Notes: generated from the letters alone by a model not told the origin. A DNA stretch of 64,000 nt from Winogradskyella costae (GCF_013403865.1 NZ_JABFDK010000010.1:1-64000), one strand, 5' to 3'; positions 9,131 through 21,869 are shown, counted from the first letter of the stretch. Numbers and translations: made by a program.

Positions 9131-12100
9131 CTAGTTGAAGTTCATTTCTTCTTTAGCCTTCATCATTTCATTAAACTCTTCTCTAGAACCTACAATGATG
9201 TTTTCGTATTCTCTAACACCTGTACCTGCTGGTATTCTATGACCAACAATTACATTTTCTTTAAGTCCTTCAAGTGAATCAACTTTACCATTTACCGCTG
9301 CTTCGTTAAGAACCTTAGTCGTTTCCTGGAACGATGCCGCAGATATAAACGACTTAGTTTGTAATGACGCTCTAGTAATACCTTGTAATATTGGAGTTGC
9401 AGTCGCAGAACTAGCATCTCTAGCGGTTACTAGATTTTTATCTTCTCTACGTAAGCTTGAGTTTTCGTCTCTTAAATCTCTAACTGTTACGATTTGACCA
9501 GATTTTAAATTCACAGAATCACCAGCATCTTCAACCACTTTCATTCCGAAAATTTTATCATTTTCTTCAATGAAGTCAGATTTATGAACCAATTGGTTTT
9601 CTAAGAAAATAGTATCACCAGAATCAATGATTCTAACTTTACGCATCATTTGTCTTACAACAACTTCGAAGTGCTTATCATTAATCTTCACACCTTGTAA
9701 ACGATATACTTCTTGTACTTCATTAACTAAGTATTGTTGAACCGCAGATGGGCCTTTAATGTTAAGAATATCGTTTGGTGTTATAGAACCATCAGATAAA
9801 GGCATACCAGCTTTTACGTAATCATTTTCTTGAACAAGAATCTGGTTAGATAATTTAACTAAGTATTTCTTAACCTCACCTAATTTAGACTCAATAATGA
9901 TTTCACGGTTACCACGCTTAATTTTACCGAACGAAACAACACCATCAATCTCACTTACAACAGCAGGATTAGAAGGGTTACGAGCTTCAAACAATTCTGT
10001 TACTCGAGGAAGACCACCTGTAATATCACCCGCTTTTGCAGATTTACGAGGTATCTTAACCAAAATCTTACCGATATCAATAGCGTCGCCATCATCAATC
10101 ATAATGTGTGCGCCAACTGGTAAGTTGTATGAACGGATGGTTTCACCTTTCTTATCTACAATTAATAAGGTTGGGATTAACTTCTTGTTTCTAGATTCAG
10201 AAATTACTTTCTCTTGGAAACCTGTTTGTTCATCAATCTCTACTTGGTAAGTGATACCTTGTTCGATGTTTTCATACTTCACTTGACCAGCAAATTCAGA
10301 TATAATTACACCGTTATATGGATCCCAAGAACAAACAACATCATCTTTCTTCAGTTTATCACCTGGTTTCACATAAATAAATGAACCGTAAGGAATATTA
10401 TTTGTACTTAAAACAATTCCTGTTTTAGCATCCATTAACTTCAATTCTGAGGTTCTAGAGATTACTACATCAACCTCCTTACCTTCATTATCTTTAGACT
10501 TAACAGTTTTTAAATCTTCAATTTCTGCGATACCATCAAACTTAACAGTTAACTTATTATCTTCAGAAATGTTACCTGCAATACCACCTACGTGGAATGT
10601 ACGTAATGTTAACTGTGTACCTGGTTCACCAATAGATTGGGCAGCAACTACACCTACAGCTTCACCTCTTTGTACTAATTTCCCAGTAGCAAGGTTACGT
10701 CCATAACATTTAACACAAATACCTTTCTTAGCTTCACAAGTTAACGGAGAACGCACTTCTATAGAATCTAATGGAGAGTTTCCAATTTTCTTAGCTATTG
10801 CATCATTAATATGACCGCCTGCTTCTACTAATAATTCTTCGGTTAATGGGTTATATACATCATTAAGAGAAGTTCTACCAACGATTCTATTTTCTAAGCT
10901 TTCAACGATTTCTTCATTTTTCTTAAGAGCAGAAACTTCAATTCCTCTTAATGTACCACAATCCTCTTCGTAAACGATTACATCTTGTGACACATCTACC
11001 AAACGACGTGTTAAGTAACCTGCATCGGCAGTTTTAAGAGCCGTATCCGCAAGTCCTTTACGTGCACCGTGTGTAGAAATAAAGTATTCTAAAATAGAAA
11101 GTCCTTCCTTAAAGTTAGAAAGAATTGGATTTTCAATAATTTCACCACCACCTGCATTAGATTTCTTAGGCTTAGCCATTAATCCACGCATACCTGTTAA
11201 CTGACGAATCTGTTCTTTAGAACCCCTTGCACCAGAATCAAGCATCATAAACACCGAGTTAAATCCTTGTTGATCTTCACGAATACGCTTCATTGACAAT
11301 TCAGTCAATTCAGCATTTGTAGACGTCCAGATATCAATAACTTGGTTATAACGTTCGTTGTTAGTAATAAGTCCCATGTTATAGTTACCCATAATACCAT
11401 CAACCTGCTTGTTAGCAGCATCAATCATACCTTGCTTCTCCTTTGGAATAATAATATCACCTAAACTAAATGATAATCCACCTTGGAATGCAAACTTATA
11501 ACCTTGAGTTTTAATAGCATCCAAGAAATCAGCTGTTTCAGGTACACTTGTCTTTTTAAGAATACCGTGAATAATTTCTCTTAAGGATTTCTTCGTTAAA
11601 ACCTCATTTATATAACCAGCAGCTTCAGGTACATGTTCATTAAATAATACACGACCAACTGTAGTTTCAATAATTTGAGTAGTTAACTCTCCTTCGTCAT
11701 TAAAGTCTTTTGTTCTTACTTTAATACCAGCATTTAAGTCAACTTTTCTCTCATTATAAGCAATATTTACTTCTTCTGGAGAATAGAACGTTAAACCTTC
11801 ACCTTTTACAGTATAAGTTTCATCCGTTACACGCAGCTTAGTCATATAATATAAACCAAGTACCATATCCTGAGAAGGTACAGTTACTGGCGAACCATTT
11901 GCAGGGTTCAATATATTATGTGAAGCCAACATTAAAAGTTGACATTCTAAAATAGCTTCTGGCCCTAATGGTAAATGCACAGCCATCTGGTCACCATCGA
12001 AATCGGCATTAAATGCAGTACACACTAATGGGTGTAATTGAATTGCTTTACCTTCAATAAGTTTCGGTTGGAATGCTTGTATACCAAGTCTGTGTAACGT

Positions 12101-13432
12101 AGGAGCACGGTTTAAAAGAACTGGATGTCCTTTTAAAACATTCTCTAAGATATCCCAAACTACAGGCTCTTTTCTATCTATAATTTTCTTCGCAGATTTT
12201 ACAGTTTTTACAATTCCTCTTTCAATTAGTTTTCTAATAACAAAAGGCTTGTAAAGCTCAGCAGCCATATCTTTTGGTAAACCACATTCGAATAATCTCA
12301 ATTCTGGTCCAACAACAATTACAGAACGTGCTGAATAATCCACACGCTTACCAAGTAAGTTTTGACGGAAACGTCCTTGCTTACCTTTAAGTGAATCTGA
12401 TAATGATTTTAATGGTCTGTTAGAATCTGTTTTTACTGCAGATGATTTACGTGTGTTATCAAACAATGAATCTACTGATTCTTGTAACATACGTTTTTCA
12501 TTACGTAAAATAACTTCTGGTGCTTTTATCTCAACTAATCTCTTAAGACGGTTGTTACGGATAATGACACGACGGTATAAATCATTTAAATCTGAAGTCG
12601 CAAAACGACCACCATCTAAAGGCACTAAAGGTCTTAATTCTGGTGGAATTACAGGAACAGCCTTCATGATCATCCATTCTGGTCTGTTTTCTCTGTTTAA
12701 GTTCGAATCTCTAAACGCTTCAACAACTTGTAAACGTTTTAAAGCTTCTGTTTTACGTTGCTTAGATGTTTCATTATTAGCTTTATGTCTTAAATCGTAA
12801 GATAATTGATCTAAATCAATACGCGCTAATAAATCGATAAGACACTCAGCACCCATCTTAGCGATGAATTTGTTAGGATCTGTATCGTCTAAGTATTGGT
12901 TTTCTTTTTGAAGAGATTCTAAAATATTTAGATATTCTTCTTCAGTTAAGAAATCCATTTTTTGAACTGGTTCTCCTTCTGCATTAATGGCAATACCTGG
13001 TTGAATAACCACGTAACGCTCATAATAGATAATCATATCTAATTTCTTAGATGGTAATCCAAGAAGGTAACCTATTTTATTTGGTAACGAACGGAAGTAC
13101 CAGATATGCGCAACAGGTACCACTAAATTAATGTGCCCTACTCTATCTCTACGTACTTTCTTTTCTGTTACTTCTACACCACAACGGTCACAAACAATAC
13201 CTTTGTAACGGATTCTTTTATATTTACCACAAGCACATTCAAAATCCTTCACAGGACCAAAAATACGCTCACAGAACAAACCATCTCTTTCTGGTTTGTG
13301 TGTTCGATAATTAATAGTTTCTGGCTTTAATACCTCACCACGAGACGCTCCTAAAACAGACTCAGGTGACGCTAAACCAATAGAAATTTTGTTAAATTTC
13401 TGCACTGTATTTTTATCTTGTCTTCTTGCCAT
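9131..13432 (-). CDS. rpoC: DNA-directed RNA polymerase subunit beta'
   Basis: The 1433-residue subunit forms the catalytic clamp of RNA polymerase with RpoB. The zinc ribbon is visible at C66, C68, C81 and C84 (CACGK...CDRCG). The active-site loop NADFDGDQ at 475-482 carries the three Mg2+-binding aspartates. The second zinc site includes [13 protein letters not shown] around 900-910. Length and domain order are those of Bacteroidota RpoC. It begins 44 bases after the end of rpoB, in the same operon, and is followed by a terminator. Confidence 0.99.
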   Translation of the reverse strand: MARRQDKNTVQKFNKISIGLASPESVLGASRGEVLKPETINYRTHKPERDGLFCERIFGPVKDFECACGKYKRIRYKGIVCDRCGVEVTEKKVRRDRVGHINLVVPVAHIWYFRSLPNKIGYLLGLPSKKLDMIIYYERYVVIQPGIAINAEGEPVQKMDFLTEEEYLNILESLQKENQYLDDTDPNKFIAKMGAECLIDLLARIDLDQLSYDLRHKANNETSKQRKTEALKRLQVVEAFRDSNLNRENRPEWMIMKAVPVIPPELRPLVPLDGGRFATSDLNDLYRRVIIRNNRLKRLVEIKAPEVILRNEKRMLQESVDSLFDNTRKSSAVKTDSNRPLKSLSDSLKGKQGRFRQNLLGKRVDYSARSVIVVGPELRLFECGLPKDMAAELYKPFVIRKLIERGIVKTVKSAKKIIDRKEPVVWDILENVLKGHPVLLNRAPTLHRLGIQAFQPKLIEGKAIQLHPLVCTAFNADFDGDQMAVHLPLGPEAILECQLLMLASHNILNPANGSPVTVPSQDMVLGLYYMTKLRVTDETYTVKGEGLTFYSPEEVNIAYNERKVDLNAGIKVRTKDFNDEGELTTQIIETTVGRVLFNEHVPEAAGYINEVLTKKSLREIIHGILKKTSVPETADFLDAIKTQGYKFAFQGGLSFSLGDIIIPKEKQGMIDAANKQVDGIMGNYNMGLITNNERYNQVIDIWTSTNAELTELSMKRIREDQQGFNSVFMMLDSGARGSKEQIRQLTGMRGLMAKPKKSNAGGGEIIENPILSNFKEGLSILEYFISTHGARKGLADTALKTADAGYLTRRLVDVSQDVIVYEEDCGTLRGIEVSALKKNEEIVESLENRIVGRTSLNDVYNPLTEELLVEAGGHINDAIAKKIGNSPLDSIEVRSPLTCEAKKGICVKCYGRNLATGKLVQRGEAVGVVAAQSIGEPGTQLTLRTFHVGGIAGNISEDNKLTVKFDGIAEIEDLKTVKSKDNEGKEVDVVISRTSELKLMDAKTGIVLSTNNIPYGSFIYVKPGDKLKKDDVVCSWDPYNGVIISEFAGQVKYENIEQGITYQVEIDEQTGFQEKVISESRNKKLIPTLLIVDKKGETIRSYNLPVGAHIMIDDGDAIDIGKILVKIPRKSAKAGDITGGLPRVTELFEARNPSNPAVVSEIDGVVSFGKIKRGNREIIIESKLGEVKKYLVKLSNQILVQENDYVKAGMPLSDGSITPNDILNIKGPSAVQQYLVNEVQEVYRLQGVKINDKHFEVVVRQMMRKVRIIDSGDTIFLENQLVHKSDFIEENDKIFGMKVVEDAGDSVNLKSGQIVTVRDLRDENSSLRREDKNLVTARDASSATATPILQGITRASLQTKSFISAASFQETTKVLNEAAVNGKVDSLEGLKENVIVGHRIPAGTGVREYENIIVGSREEFNEMMKAKEEMNFN

Positions 13433-13476
13433 GTTATTTTTTGTTATGTATGGGCAACTCGAAAGTTGCCCTTACA

Positions 13477-16400
13477 TTATTCTTCTAATCTAATATCTAA
13501 TCCTAAACCTTTCAATTCGTGCATAAGTACGTTGAACGATTCTGGAAGTCCTGGTTCTGGCATTGGCTCTCCCTTAACGATTGCTTCGTAAGTTTTAGCT
13601 CTACCAATAACATCATCTGATTTTACAGTAAGGATCTCACGTAGTGTGCTTGATGCTCCATATGCCTCAAGTGCCCATACTTCCATCTCACCAAAACGTT
13701 GACCACCAAATTGTGCTTTACCACCTAATGGTTGTTGTGTAATTAATGAGTATGGTCCTATTGAACGTGCGTGCATTTTATCATCAATCATGTGACCAAG
13801 TTTAATCATATAAATCACACCAACTGTTGCTGGTTGATCAAAACGATCACCTGTTCCACCATCATAAAGATATGTATGTCCAAATCTTGGAATACCAGCT
13901 TCATCTGTGTAAGCATTAATTTGATCTAAAGTAGCACCATCAAAAATTGGAGTCGCATACTTTTTACCTAAATCTTTACCTGCCCAACCTAAAACGGTTT
14001 CATATATCTGACCAATATTCATACGAGACGGTACACCAAGTGGATTTAATACAATATCAACAGGAGTTCCATCTTCTAAGAATGGCATATCTTCTTGACG
14101 AACGATACGAGCAACAATACCTTTGTTACCGTGACGACCTGCCATTTTATCACCAACTTTTAGTTTACGTTTTTTAGCAATATAAACTTTAGCTAACTTA
14201 ATGATACCTGCAGGTAATTCATCTCCAACAGAGATTGTAAACTTCTCACGTCTTAAAGAGCCTTGAAGATCATTTTCCTTAATCTTATAGTTATGGATTA
14301 AATCTGCAACAAGTTCATTTGTATGATCATCAGTAGTCCATTTTCCTGATGTTAAGTGCGTATAATCATCTACAGCATTTAACATTTTTAATGTATACTT
14401 CTTACCTTTAGGAATAATTTCTTCTCCTAAATCATTATAGATACCTTGAGCTGTTTTACCATTAACGATGTTGAATAATTTATCAACAAGAACATTTTTA
14501 AGATCATCGAATCTATTATCGTAAGCATCTTCTAGCTTTTCGATATCTTCTTTATCTTGTGCTCTCTTACGTTTATCTTTAACGGCTCTAGCAAATAATT
14601 TTTTATCAATAACAACACCATGAAGCGATGGAGACGCTTTTAAAGAAGCATCTTTAACATCACCTGCTTTATCACCGAAGATTGCTCTTAAAAGTTTTTC
14701 TTCAGGTGTAGGATCTGACTCCCCTTTAGGCGTAATTTTACCGATTAAGATATCACCTGGTTTGATTTCCGCACCAATGCGAATCATACCATTTTCATCT
14801 AAATCTTTGGTTGCTTCTTCAGAAACATTAGGAATATCATTAGTTAACTCTTCGTTACCTAATTTTGTATCTCTAACCTCTAAAGAATATTCATCAATAT
14901 GGATAGATGTAAAAACATCTTCTCTAACAACTTTTTCTGAAATTACAATAGCATCCTCAAAGTTATACCCTTTCCAAGGCATAAAGGCCACTTTCATATT
15001 TCTACCAAGTGCTAATTCTCCATTTTCAGTAGCATAACCTTCACAAAGTACTTGTCCTTTTTCAACTTTATCACCTTTCTCAACGATTGGCTTTAAGTTA
15101 ATAGACGTCCCTTGATTCGTTTTTCTGAATTTCACTAATGGATACGTTTTAGTATCACTCTCAAAGCTAACCATTGCAGCTTCTTCAGTGCGTTCGTATC
15201 TAATAGTAACTTTTTGAGCATCTACATACTCTACAGTACCAGCTCCTTCCGCATTAATTAATACTCTTGAATCTGACGCTACTTGACGCTCTAAACCAGT
15301 ACCTACAATTGGTGCTTCAGGACGTAATAATGGTACAGCCTGACGCATCATGTTAGACCCCATCAATGCACGGTTGGCATCATCATGTTCCAAGAACGGA
15401 ATTAATGACGCTGAAATCGATGCAATTTGGTTTGGTGCAACATCGGTATAGTTAACACTTGTTGGCTCAATAACAGGAAAATCTCCTTCTTGACGAGAAA
15501 TAATTTTATCTGCTAATATCTTTCCATCTTCATCAACTTTAATCGTTGCCTGAGCAATCAACATATCCTCTTCCTCTTCTGCACTTAAGTATATAGGAGT
15601 ATTCTTAATATCTACAACACCATTGTCAACTTTACGATATGGAGTTTCAATGAATCCCATAGCATTCACTTTCGCGAAACAAGATAAAGAAGAAATTAAA
15701 CCAATGTTTGGTCCTTCTGGTGTTTCAATAGGACATAAACGACCGTAGTGTGTATAGTGAACATCACGTACTTCGAAACCGGCTCTTTCTCTAGATAAAC
15801 CACCTGGTCCTAATGCTGAAAGACGACGCTTATGCGTAATCTCTGCAAGAGGATTCGTTTGATCCATAAATTGAGATAACTGATTTGTTCCAAAGAAAGA
15901 ATTAATTACAGACGATAAAGTCTTCGCATTAATTAAATCAATAGGAGTAAACACTTCATTATCACGAACGTTCATACGTTCACGAATAGTACGTGCCATA
16001 CGTGCTAAACCAACACCAAACTGAGAAGATAATTGTTCACCTACTGTACGTACACGACGGTTAGATAAGTGATCGATATCATCAATCTCTGCTTTTGAGT
16101 TGATAAGTTCAATTAAATATTTTATAATAGTTATGATATCTAATTTGGTCAAAACTTGTTTGTCCATTCCAATATCTAACTGTAATTTCTTGTTCATTCT
16201 ATAACGACCTACTTCACCTAATGAGTAACGTTGGTCAGAGAAGAATAATTTGTCAATAATACCACGTGCAGTCTCTTCATCTGGCGGCTCAGCATTACGC
16301 AGTTGACGGTAAATGTGTTCAACAGCTTCTTTTTCAGAGTTTGTTGGATCCTTCTGTAATGTATTATGAATAATTGCGTAATCTCCTTGTTGCGCGCTTT

Positions 16401-17289
16401 CTTTATGTAAAAGAATCGTTTTTACATCTGCTTCAAGAATTTCTTCAATATTGTCTTTGTCTATAATTGTATCACGATCTAATACAATTTCGTTACGCTC
16501 AATAGATACAACTTCACCTGTATCTTCATCAACGAAATCTTCGTGCCATGTATTCAATACACGAGCAGCTAATTTACGACCGATAACTTTCTTTAATCCA
16601 GATTTTGAAACCTTTACTTCTTCAGCAAGGTCAAAAATCTCTAAAATATCTTTATCACGCTCAAAACCGATAGCACGGAAAAGCGTCGTAACTGGTAATT
16701 TTTTCTTTCTATCAATGTAAGCATACATTACTTGATTGATATCTGTGGCAAATTCTATCCAAGATCCTTTAAAAGGAATAACTCTAGCAGAATATAATTT
16801 TGTTCCATTAGCATGGAAAGACTGGCTAAAGAATACACCAGGTGATCTATGCAATTGAGAAACTACAACACGCTCTGCACCATTAATACAAAATGTACCG
16901 CTTGGAGTCATGTATGGAATAGTACCTAAATATACATCTTGAACGATTGTTTCGAAATCCTCATGCTCTGGATCCGTACAATACAATTTCAATCTTGCTT
17001 TTAAAGGCACACTGTATGTTAATCCTCTTTCAATACATTCTTCTATAGAATATCTAGGTGGATCGATAAAGTAATCTAAAAATTCTAGTACGAATTGATT
17101 ACGCGTGTCTGTGATTGGGAAGTTCTCCATGAAGGTATTGTATAAACCTTCTGTACCTCTTTCTTCTGACTTTGTTTCTAATTGGAAAAAATCCTGGAAG
17201 GATTTAATTTGGATATCCAAAAAGTCTGGGTAATCTGTCCTATTTACAATAGAAGAGAAATTAATTCTTTCAGCCTTTTTTGCTAACAT
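13477..17289 (-). CDS. rpoB: DNA-directed RNA polymerase subunit beta
   Basis: The 1270-residue beta subunit pairs with RpoC to form the catalytic core. The rifampicin region around residue 470 reads [20 protein letters not shown] followed by LSALGPGG; the Asp, His and Ser at the classic resistance positions are wild type, so the sequence predicts a rifampicin-sensitive enzyme. [11 protein letters not shown] and GRHGNKG motifs are also present. It lies 122 bases downstream of rplL, with a strong hairpin in between that may tune polymerase expression relative to ribosomal proteins. Confidence 0.99.
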   Translation of the reverse strand: MLAKKAERINFSSIVNRTDYPDFLDIQIKSFQDFFQLETKSEERGTEGLYNTFMENFPITDTRNQFVLEFLDYFIDPPRYSIEECIERGLTYSVPLKARLKLYCTDPEHEDFETIVQDVYLGTIPYMTPSGTFCINGAERVVVSQLHRSPGVFFSQSFHANGTKLYSARVIPFKGSWIEFATDINQVMYAYIDRKKKLPVTTLFRAIGFERDKDILEIFDLAEEVKVSKSGLKKVIGRKLAARVLNTWHEDFVDEDTGEVVSIERNEIVLDRDTIIDKDNIEEILEADVKTILLHKESAQQGDYAIIHNTLQKDPTNSEKEAVEHIYRQLRNAEPPDEETARGIIDKLFFSDQRYSLGEVGRYRMNKKLQLDIGMDKQVLTKLDIITIIKYLIELINSKAEIDDIDHLSNRRVRTVGEQLSSQFGVGLARMARTIRERMNVRDNEVFTPIDLINAKTLSSVINSFFGTNQLSQFMDQTNPLAEITHKRRLSALGPGGLSRERAGFEVRDVHYTHYGRLCPIETPEGPNIGLISSLSCFAKVNAMGFIETPYRKVDNGVVDIKNTPIYLSAEEEEDMLIAQATIKVDEDGKILADKIISRQEGDFPVIEPTSVNYTDVAPNQIASISASLIPFLEHDDANRALMGSNMMRQAVPLLRPEAPIVGTGLERQVASDSRVLINAEGAGTVEYVDAQKVTIRYERTEEAAMVSFESDTKTYPLVKFRKTNQGTSINLKPIVEKGDKVEKGQVLCEGYATENGELALGRNMKVAFMPWKGYNFEDAIVISEKVVREDVFTSIHIDEYSLEVRDTKLGNEELTNDIPNVSEEATKDLDENGMIRIGAEIKPGDILIGKITPKGESDPTPEEKLLRAIFGDKAGDVKDASLKASPSLHGVVIDKKLFARAVKDKRKRAQDKEDIEKLEDAYDNRFDDLKNVLVDKLFNIVNGKTAQGIYNDLGEEIIPKGKKYTLKMLNAVDDYTHLTSGKWTTDDHTNELVADLIHNYKIKENDLQGSLRREKFTISVGDELPAGIIKLAKVYIAKKRKLKVGDKMAGRHGNKGIVARIVRQEDMPFLEDGTPVDIVLNPLGVPSRMNIGQIYETVLGWAGKDLGKKYATPIFDGATLDQINAYTDEAGIPRFGHTYLYDGGTGDRFDQPATVGVIYMIKLGHMIDDKMHARSIGPYSLITQQPLGGKAQFGGQRFGEMEVWALEAYGASSTLREILTVKSDDVIGRAKTYEAIVKGEPMPEPGLPESFNVLMHELKGLGLDIRLEE

Positions 17290-17353
17290 TGATGAACGAG
17301 ATTTTATTAAAATAAAAACTAAAAAATGTATATAACGTTTATATACACAAAAG

Positions 17354-17389
17354 GGTTTAGGTCTTAGAGTACGACTCCAGACCTAAACC
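17354..17389 (-). promoter_or_regulatory. Two-tier hairpin between rplL and rpoB (attenuator or processing site)
   Basis: GGTTTAGGTCT (17354-17364) pairs perfectly with AGACCTAAACC (17379-17389). Inside it GAGT (17367-17370) pairs with ACTC (17374-17377). On the minus strand it is followed by CTTTTGTG. In E. coli the rplL-rpoB gap holds a partial terminator and an RNase III site; a similar role here is inferred from position. Confidence 0.65.
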
Positions 17390-17411
17390 TTGTAGTGTTA
17401 AATGAGTAAGC

Positions 17412-17783
17412 TTACTTAAGCTCAACTTCAGCTCCAGCCTCTTCTAATTGAGATTTTAAAGCTTCTGCTTCGTCTTTTGTTACACCTTCCTTAATTGGGC
17501 TTGGTGCATCATCAACTAATCCTTTAGCTTCTTTTAAACCTAAACCAGTTAATTCTTTAACTAATTTTACAACAGCTAACTTAGAAGCACCTGCTGCTTT
17601 TAAGATAACATCAAATTCAGTTTGCTCTTCAGCAGCTTCTGCACCTGCAGCTGGACCAGCCATAGCTACTGCAGCAGCAGCAGGCTCGATACCGTACTCA
17701 TCTTTTAATATTGTTGCTAATTCGTTAACTTCTTTTACTGTTAAGTTAACTAATTGTTCTGCGAAATCTTTTAAATCTGCCAT
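17412..17783 (-). CDS. rplL: 50S ribosomal protein L7/L12
   Basis: The 123-residue stalk protein recruits translational GTPases to the ribosome. The N-terminal dimerisation helix ([20 protein letters not shown]), an Ala/Gly-rich hinge around residues 36-53, and the C-terminal domain with the conserved [13 protein letters not shown] and [10 protein letters not shown] are all present. It follows rplJ by 59 bases, the usual L10-L12 pair, and precedes the rplL-rpoB hairpin. Confidence 0.98.
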   Translation of the reverse strand: MADLKDFAEQLVNLTVKEVNELATILKDEYGIEPAAAAVAMAGPAAGAEAAEEQTEFDVILKAAGASKLAVVKLVKELTGLGLKEAKGLVDDAPSPIKEGVTKDEAEALKSQLEEAGAEVELK

Positions 17784-17842
17784 TTTTCTATTGTTTAATA
17801 ATGTGTGTTATAATATAATTTTCTATGTGTGTAATTCTAAAA

Positions 17843-18364
17843 TTATCCTTCTCTTTCGGATAATGTTTTAACGATCCCTGCAATAGTTCCTCCACTTGAT
17901 TTAAGTGCTGAGATAACGTTCTTAGCAGGAGACTGTAATAAGCCTACTATTTCGCCAATAAGTTCTTCTCTAGACTTAATATCAACTAAAGTATCTAATA
18001 AATCGTCGCCAATGTAAACCGTCTCCTCAATAAATGCTCCTTTTAATAAAGGCTTTTCAGATTTTTTACGGAATTCCTTGATTACTTTGGCTGGACCGTT
18101 ACCTGTTTCAGAATACATTACTGATGTATTTCCTTTTAAAGTTGTAGGTAAGTCACCGAATTCTCTATCCGACGCTTCCATAGCTTTCTCTAAAAGTGTA
18201 TTCTTTACAACTGCTAATTTGATGTTAGCTTTGAAACATGCTCTTCTTAAGTTTGAAGTTGCTACAGCATTTAATCCCGAAATATCTGTTAAATAGATAT
18301 TTGAATTATCTGCTAATTGAGCAGTCAACTCTTCAATTACTTGGGATTTTTCTTCTCTTGTCAT
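17843..18364 (-). CDS. rplJ: 50S ribosomal protein L10
   Basis: The 173-residue protein anchors L7/L12 dimers to 23S rRNA at the stalk base. The N-terminal RNA-binding domain shows LRRACFKANIKLAVVKNTLL (about 39-58) and KGNTSVMY; the C-terminal helix (ISALKSSGGTIAGIVKTLSE) is the L12-binding spine. In many bacteria L10 with L12 also represses its own operon; I did not identify such a leader here. It starts 19 bases after rplA. Confidence 0.98.
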   Translation of the reverse strand: MTREEKSQVIEELTAQLADNSNIYLTDISGLNAVATSNLRRACFKANIKLAVVKNTLLEKAMEASDREFGDLPTTLKGNTSVMYSETGNGPAKVIKEFRKKSEKPLLKGAFIEETVYIGDDLLDTLVDIKSREELIGEIVGLLQSPAKNVISALKSSGGTIAGIVKTLSEREG

Positions 18365-18383
18365 AATATTCTAAGTTTAACTA

Positions 18384-19073
18384 CTATCCTATTTTTGTAT
18401 CAACTGCTATACTTGGGCTCATAGTACTAGACATATAAATGCTCTTTACATAAACACCCTTTGAAGCGGTTGGCTTTAATTTCATAATTGTAGATAATAA
18501 TTCTTGAGCATTCCCAATAATTTTATCAGTATCAAACGATGCTTTCCCTATTGGTGCATGTACGATACCTGTTTTATCTACTTTAAAATCTATCTTACCA
18601 GCTTTTACTTCTGCAACTGCTTTAGCTACATCCATAGTTACTGTTCCTGTCTTAGGGTTAGGCATAAGACCTCTTGGTCCTAATACTCTACCTAATGGTC
18701 CTAACTTACCCATAATGCTTGGCATAGTAACGATAACGTCAACATCTGTCCAACCATCTTTAATTTTCTGTAAGTATTCATCTAACCCAACATAATCCGC
18801 GCCAGCTGCTTTAGCCTCTTCTTCTTTATCTGGAGTTACAAGTGCAAGAACCTTCATATCTTTACCTGTACCGTGTGGTAATGAAACTACACCACGAACC
18901 ATTTGATTGGCTTTACGCGGATCTACACCTAATCTGATTGCTAAATCAATAGAAGCATCAAACTTTGTGTATGTAATTTCTTTTAGTAAAGCTGAAGCTT
19001 CTTCTAAAGAGTAAATCTTGTTATTATCAACCTTTGCTCTTGCTTCTTTTTGCTTCTTTGTTAATCTTGCCAT
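18384..19073 (-). CDS. rplA: 50S ribosomal protein L1
   Basis: The 229-residue protein forms the mobile L1 stalk near the E site. Conserved stretches include [14 protein letters not shown] at the start, [11 protein letters not shown], and the RNA-binding [15 protein letters not shown]. The frame extends upstream to 19142, but that extension overlaps rplK out of frame; the start [10 protein letters not shown] at 19073 matches the family and leaves a normal 10-base gap to rplK. Confidence 0.98.
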   Translation of the reverse strand: MARLTKKQKEARAKVDNNKIYSLEEASALLKEITYTKFDASIDLAIRLGVDPRKANQMVRGVVSLPHGTGKDMKVLALVTPDKEEEAKAAGADYVGLDEYLQKIKDGWTDVDVIVTMPSIMGKLGPLGRVLGPRGLMPNPKTGTVTMDVAKAVAEVKAGKIDFKVDKTGIVHAPIGKASFDTDKIIGNAQELLSTIMKLKPTASKGVYVKSIYMSSTMSPSIAVDTKIG

Positions 19074-19083
19074 TTCTAAAAAT

Positions 19084-19524
19084 TTAGTTTGGAGCTTCTC
19101 CTCCTTTAACAGTGATACCCATCGATCTTGCTGTACCGGCAACCATTTTCATAGCTGATCCGATTTCAAAGGCATTTAAATCTACCATCTTGTCTTCAGC
19201 AATCGCTTTTACTTGATCCCAAGTTACTTTTGCTACTTTACGTCGGTTTGGTTCTCCTGATCCTTTCTTTACTTTGGCCGCTTCTAATAATTGTACTGCT
19301 GCTGGTGGTGTCTTGATTACAAAGTCAAATGATTTGTCTTTGTAAACAGAGATTGCCACAGGTAAAACTTTACCTTGTTTATCTTGTGTTCTAGCATTAA
19401 ACTGCTTACAGAACTCCATGATATTAACTCCAGCGGCACCTAAAGCGGGTCCTACCGGTGGCGATGGATTCGCAGCACCTCCCCGAACTTGTAGCTTAAC
19501 TACTTTGTCTATTTCTTTTGCCAT
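19084..19524 (-). CDS. rplK: 50S ribosomal protein L11
   Basis: The 146-residue protein binds the GTPase-associated centre of 23S rRNA. Recognisable are the N-terminal [20 protein letters not shown], where prolines contact thiostrepton-type antibiotics, and the C-terminal [15 protein letters not shown] and [10 protein letters not shown]. It lies 66 bases after nusG and 10 bases before rplA, the standard order. Confidence 0.98.
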   Translation of the reverse strand: MAKEIDKVVKLQVRGGAANPSPPVGPALGAAGVNIMEFCKQFNARTQDKQGKVLPVAISVYKDKSFDFVIKTPPAAVQLLEAAKVKKGSGEPNRRKVAKVTWDQVKAIAEDKMVDLNAFEIGSAMKMVAGTARSMGITVKGGEAPN

Positions 19525-19590
19525 TTCTTAATGTTTATTACGCTTATCTATATTGGAAGCATAGATAATACGCTCTTTATGTAACAATTA

Positions 19591-20136
19591 TTAAACTTTT
19601 TCTACTTGCATATAGCTTAACTCTAATGGCGTTTTTCTTCCAAAAATCTTAACCATCACTTCAAGCTTACGCTTTTCTTCATTAATTTTCTCGATCGTAC
19701 CATCAAAACCATTGAATGGACCATCGATAACTTTAACAGTTTCACCTTTTGTAAACGGAATTGCTACATTAGCATCTGCTTCTACAGACAATTCATCCAC
19801 TTTACCTAACATTCTGTTTACTTCAGACTGTCTTAACGGCACAGGATCACCTCCTTTTGTTTCACCTAAGAAACCGATGACATTTGTAATCGATTTAATA
19901 ATGTGAGGAATTTCACCACTTAAATTGGCTTGAACCATAATGTAACCTGGAAAATAAACCTTCTCTTTGTTTATTTTTTTTCCGTTACGTATTTGAATTA
20001 CTTTTTCGGTTGGGACTAAAACTTGATCAACAAAATCTTCTAAACCTAATCTTGAAATTTCATTTTCAATATAAGTTTTAATTTTGTTTTCTTGACCGCT
20101 TACCGCTCTAACAACATACCATTTTTTATCAGACAT
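19591..20136 (-). CDS. nusG: Transcription termination/antitermination factor NusG
   Basis: The 181-residue protein binds RNA polymerase through its NGN domain (KKWYVVRAVSGQENKIK, and VYFPGYIMVQA around 60-70) and ends in a KOW domain (FTKGETVKVIDGPFNGFDG). It links transcription with Rho or with the ribosome. It follows secE by 20 bases in the conserved secE-nusG-rplK order. Confidence 0.98.
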   Translation of the reverse strand: MSDKKWYVVRAVSGQENKIKTYIENEISRLGLEDFVDQVLVPTEKVIQIRNGKKINKEKVYFPGYIMVQANLSGEIPHIIKSITNVIGFLGETKGGDPVPLRQSEVNRMLGKVDELSVEADANVAIPFTKGETVKVIDGPFNGFDGTIEKINEEKRKLEVMVKIFGRKTPLELSYMQVEKV

Positions 20137-20156
20137 ACTCTCTTCTTGTATAATTG

Positions 20157-20351
20157 TTAGTGAATCATTTCAAAATAAGCTTTTACTGCTCTACTAAAAA
20201 CAGTATCAACTCCCCAAATGGCTAATGAAAAAATAATTGAAAACACAGCAACAATCACTGCTAATTTTTGAGCTTCTGGCCATGGTGTCCAAGACACGTT
20301 GTTCTTTAACTCTCCAAACGATTCCTTTATATATGTTATTAATCCTGCCAT
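20157..20351 (-). CDS. secE: Preprotein translocase subunit SecE
   Basis: The 64-residue single-span membrane protein is an essential part of the SecYEG channel. It shows the amphipathic part (YIKESFGELKNNVSWTPWPE) and one transmembrane helix (LAVIVAVFSIIFSLAIWGV). A longer frame reaches 20489, but that part overlaps tRNA-Trp; the start MAGLITYIK at 20351 fits the family. It is followed directly by nusG. Confidence 0.95.
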   Translation of the reverse strand: MAGLITYIKESFGELKNNVSWTPWPEAQKLAVIVAVFSIIFSLAIWGVDTVFSRAVKAYFEMIH

Positions 20352-20403
20352 TTGATTATTACGTTTATTAAGGATTAAAAAAATAATCCATTTATACTTT
20401 TTG

Positions 20404-20476
20404 CACGGGTTGAGAGACTCGAACTCACGACACCTGGTTTTGGAGACCAGTGCTCTACCAACTGAGCTAAACCCGT
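20404..20476 (-). tRNA. tRNA-Trp (anticodon CCA)
   Basis: The minus strand folds as a cloverleaf: acceptor ACGGGTT with AACCCGT, D arm AGCTCAGTTGGTAGAGC, anticodon arm CTGGTCTCCAAAACCAG with CCA, and T arm GAGTTCGAGTCTC. The 3' CCA is not encoded. It sits between tuf and secE. Confidence 0.95.
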
Positions 20477-20487
20477 AAACAATAATC

Positions 20488-20515
20488 AAGGCGTCCCGAA
20501 TTATCGAGACACCTT
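20488..20515 (-). terminator. Hairpin between tuf and tRNA-Trp
   Basis: AAGGTGTCTCG and CGGGACGCCTT on the minus strand pair over 11 bp including two G-U pairs, around a short loop. It lies about 25 bases after the tuf stop. The following T run is broken, so it may be a weak terminator or a processing signal. Confidence 0.4.
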
Positions 20516-20539
20516 AATTAAATATTTTAACTATATAGA

Positions 20540-21727
20540 TTAGTCTAAAATCTCAGTAACCTGTCCAGCACCAACTGTTCTACCACCTTCACGGATAGCG
20601 AAACGTAAACCTACGTTCATTGCAATTGGTTGAATCAACTCAACAGTAATTGTTAAGTTATCTCCTGGCATTACCATTTCAACTCCATCAGGAAGCATAA
20701 TGTTTCCAGTTACGTCAGTTGTACGAACGTAAAACTGTGGACGGTAGTTATTATGGAATGGTGTATGACGACCACCTTCTTCTTTCTTAAGAACGTAAAC
20801 CTCAGCTTTAAATTTAGAGTGTGGTGTTACAGAACCTGGCTTAGTAATTACCATACCTCTAGAGATTTGAGACTTCTCAATACCTCTTAATAGGATACCA
20901 GCATTATCACCAGCTTCACCTCTATCTAATATTTGACGGAACATTTCAATACCAGTTATAGTAGATGTTAATTTCTCAGCACCCATACCAATAATCTCAA
21001 CAGGATCACCTGTGTTAGCTACACCAGTTTCAATACGACCAGTTGCAACAGTACCACGACCAGTAATAGAGAATACATCTTCGATTGGCATTAAGAAAGG
21101 CTTGTCCATATCACGAACTGGCTCTTCAATCCAAGCATCAACTTCTTTCATTAACTCTAATACAGTATCAACCCACTTTTGCTCACCGTTAAGTGCACCT
21201 AAAGCAGAACCTGCTACTACAGGACCATTATCACCATCATATTCGTAGAATGATAATAAATCTCTGATTTCCATTTCAACTAACTCTAATAACTCTTCAT
21301 CATCAACCATATCCACTTTATTCATGAATACAACCATACGAGGAATACCTACCTGACGACCAAGTAAGATATGCTCACGAGTTTGTGGCATAGGACCATC
21401 AGTTGCAGCAACAACTAAAATAGCACCATCCATTTGAGCAGCACCAGTAACCATGTTCTTTACGTAATCCGCGTGACCTGGACAGTCAACGTGCGCGTAG
21501 TGACGATTTAAAGTTGCATATTCTACGTGTGAAGTATTAATTGTAATACCTCTTTCTTTTTCTTCTGGTGCATTATCAATTTGATCAAATGATCTTGCTT
21601 CAGAATAACCTGCATCAGCTAATACTTTAGTAATAGCAGCAGTTAAAGTTGTTTTACCGTGATCTACGTGTCCAATAGTACCTATGTTTAAGTGCGGTTT
21701 TGAACGATCGAAAGTTGCCTTTGCCAT
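20540..21727 (-). CDS. tuf: Elongation factor Tu
   Basis: The 395-residue GTPase brings aminoacyl-tRNA to the ribosome. G-domain motifs are [10 protein letters not shown] at 19-28, DCPGHADY near 81 and NKVDMVDD near 136. Domains 2 and 3 ([20 protein letters not shown]) are complete. Four tRNA genes lie directly upstream in the same direction and tRNA-Trp directly downstream, as in tufB-type loci. Confidence 0.99.
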   Translation of the reverse strand: MAKATFDRSKPHLNIGTIGHVDHGKTTLTAAITKVLADAGYSEARSFDQIDNAPEEKERGITINTSHVEYATLNRHYAHVDCPGHADYVKNMVTGAAQMDGAILVVAATDGPMPQTREHILLGRQVGIPRMVVFMNKVDMVDDEELLELVEMEIRDLLSFYEYDGDNGPVVAGSALGALNGEQKWVDTVLELMKEVDAWIEEPVRDMDKPFLMPIEDVFSITGRGTVATGRIETGVANTGDPVEIIGMGAEKLTSTITGIEMFRQILDRGEAGDNAGILLRGIEKSQISRGMVITKPGSVTPHSKFKAEVYVLKKEEGGRHTPFHNNYRPQFYVRTTDVTGNIMLPDGVEMVMPGDNLTITVELIQPIAMNVGLRFAIREGGRTVGAGQVTEILD

Positions 21728-21797
21728 GTTTAATTTATTTTAATCTTATTATATTATTAGTGTTCAATTGTTATTCTAAATGTATCTTAGAAAAAAG

Positions 21798-21869
21798 AGC
21801 CAATGACGAGAATTGAACTCGTGACCTCTTCCTTACCAAGGAAACGCTCTACCCCTGAGCTACACCGGC
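21798..21869 (-). tRNA. tRNA-Thr (anticodon GGT)
   Basis: Acceptor GCCGGTG pairs with CATTGGC with G-U pairs; the anticodon arm TTTCCTTGGTAAGGAAG presents GGT; T arm CGAGTTCAATTCTCG. It lies about 70 bases upstream of tuf, like thrT before tufB in E. coli. Confidence 0.95.

Noticed and set aside
9897-16720. Plus-strand open frames opposite rpoB and rpoC
   Set aside because: They are shadows of strongly coding minus-strand genes and have no family features.
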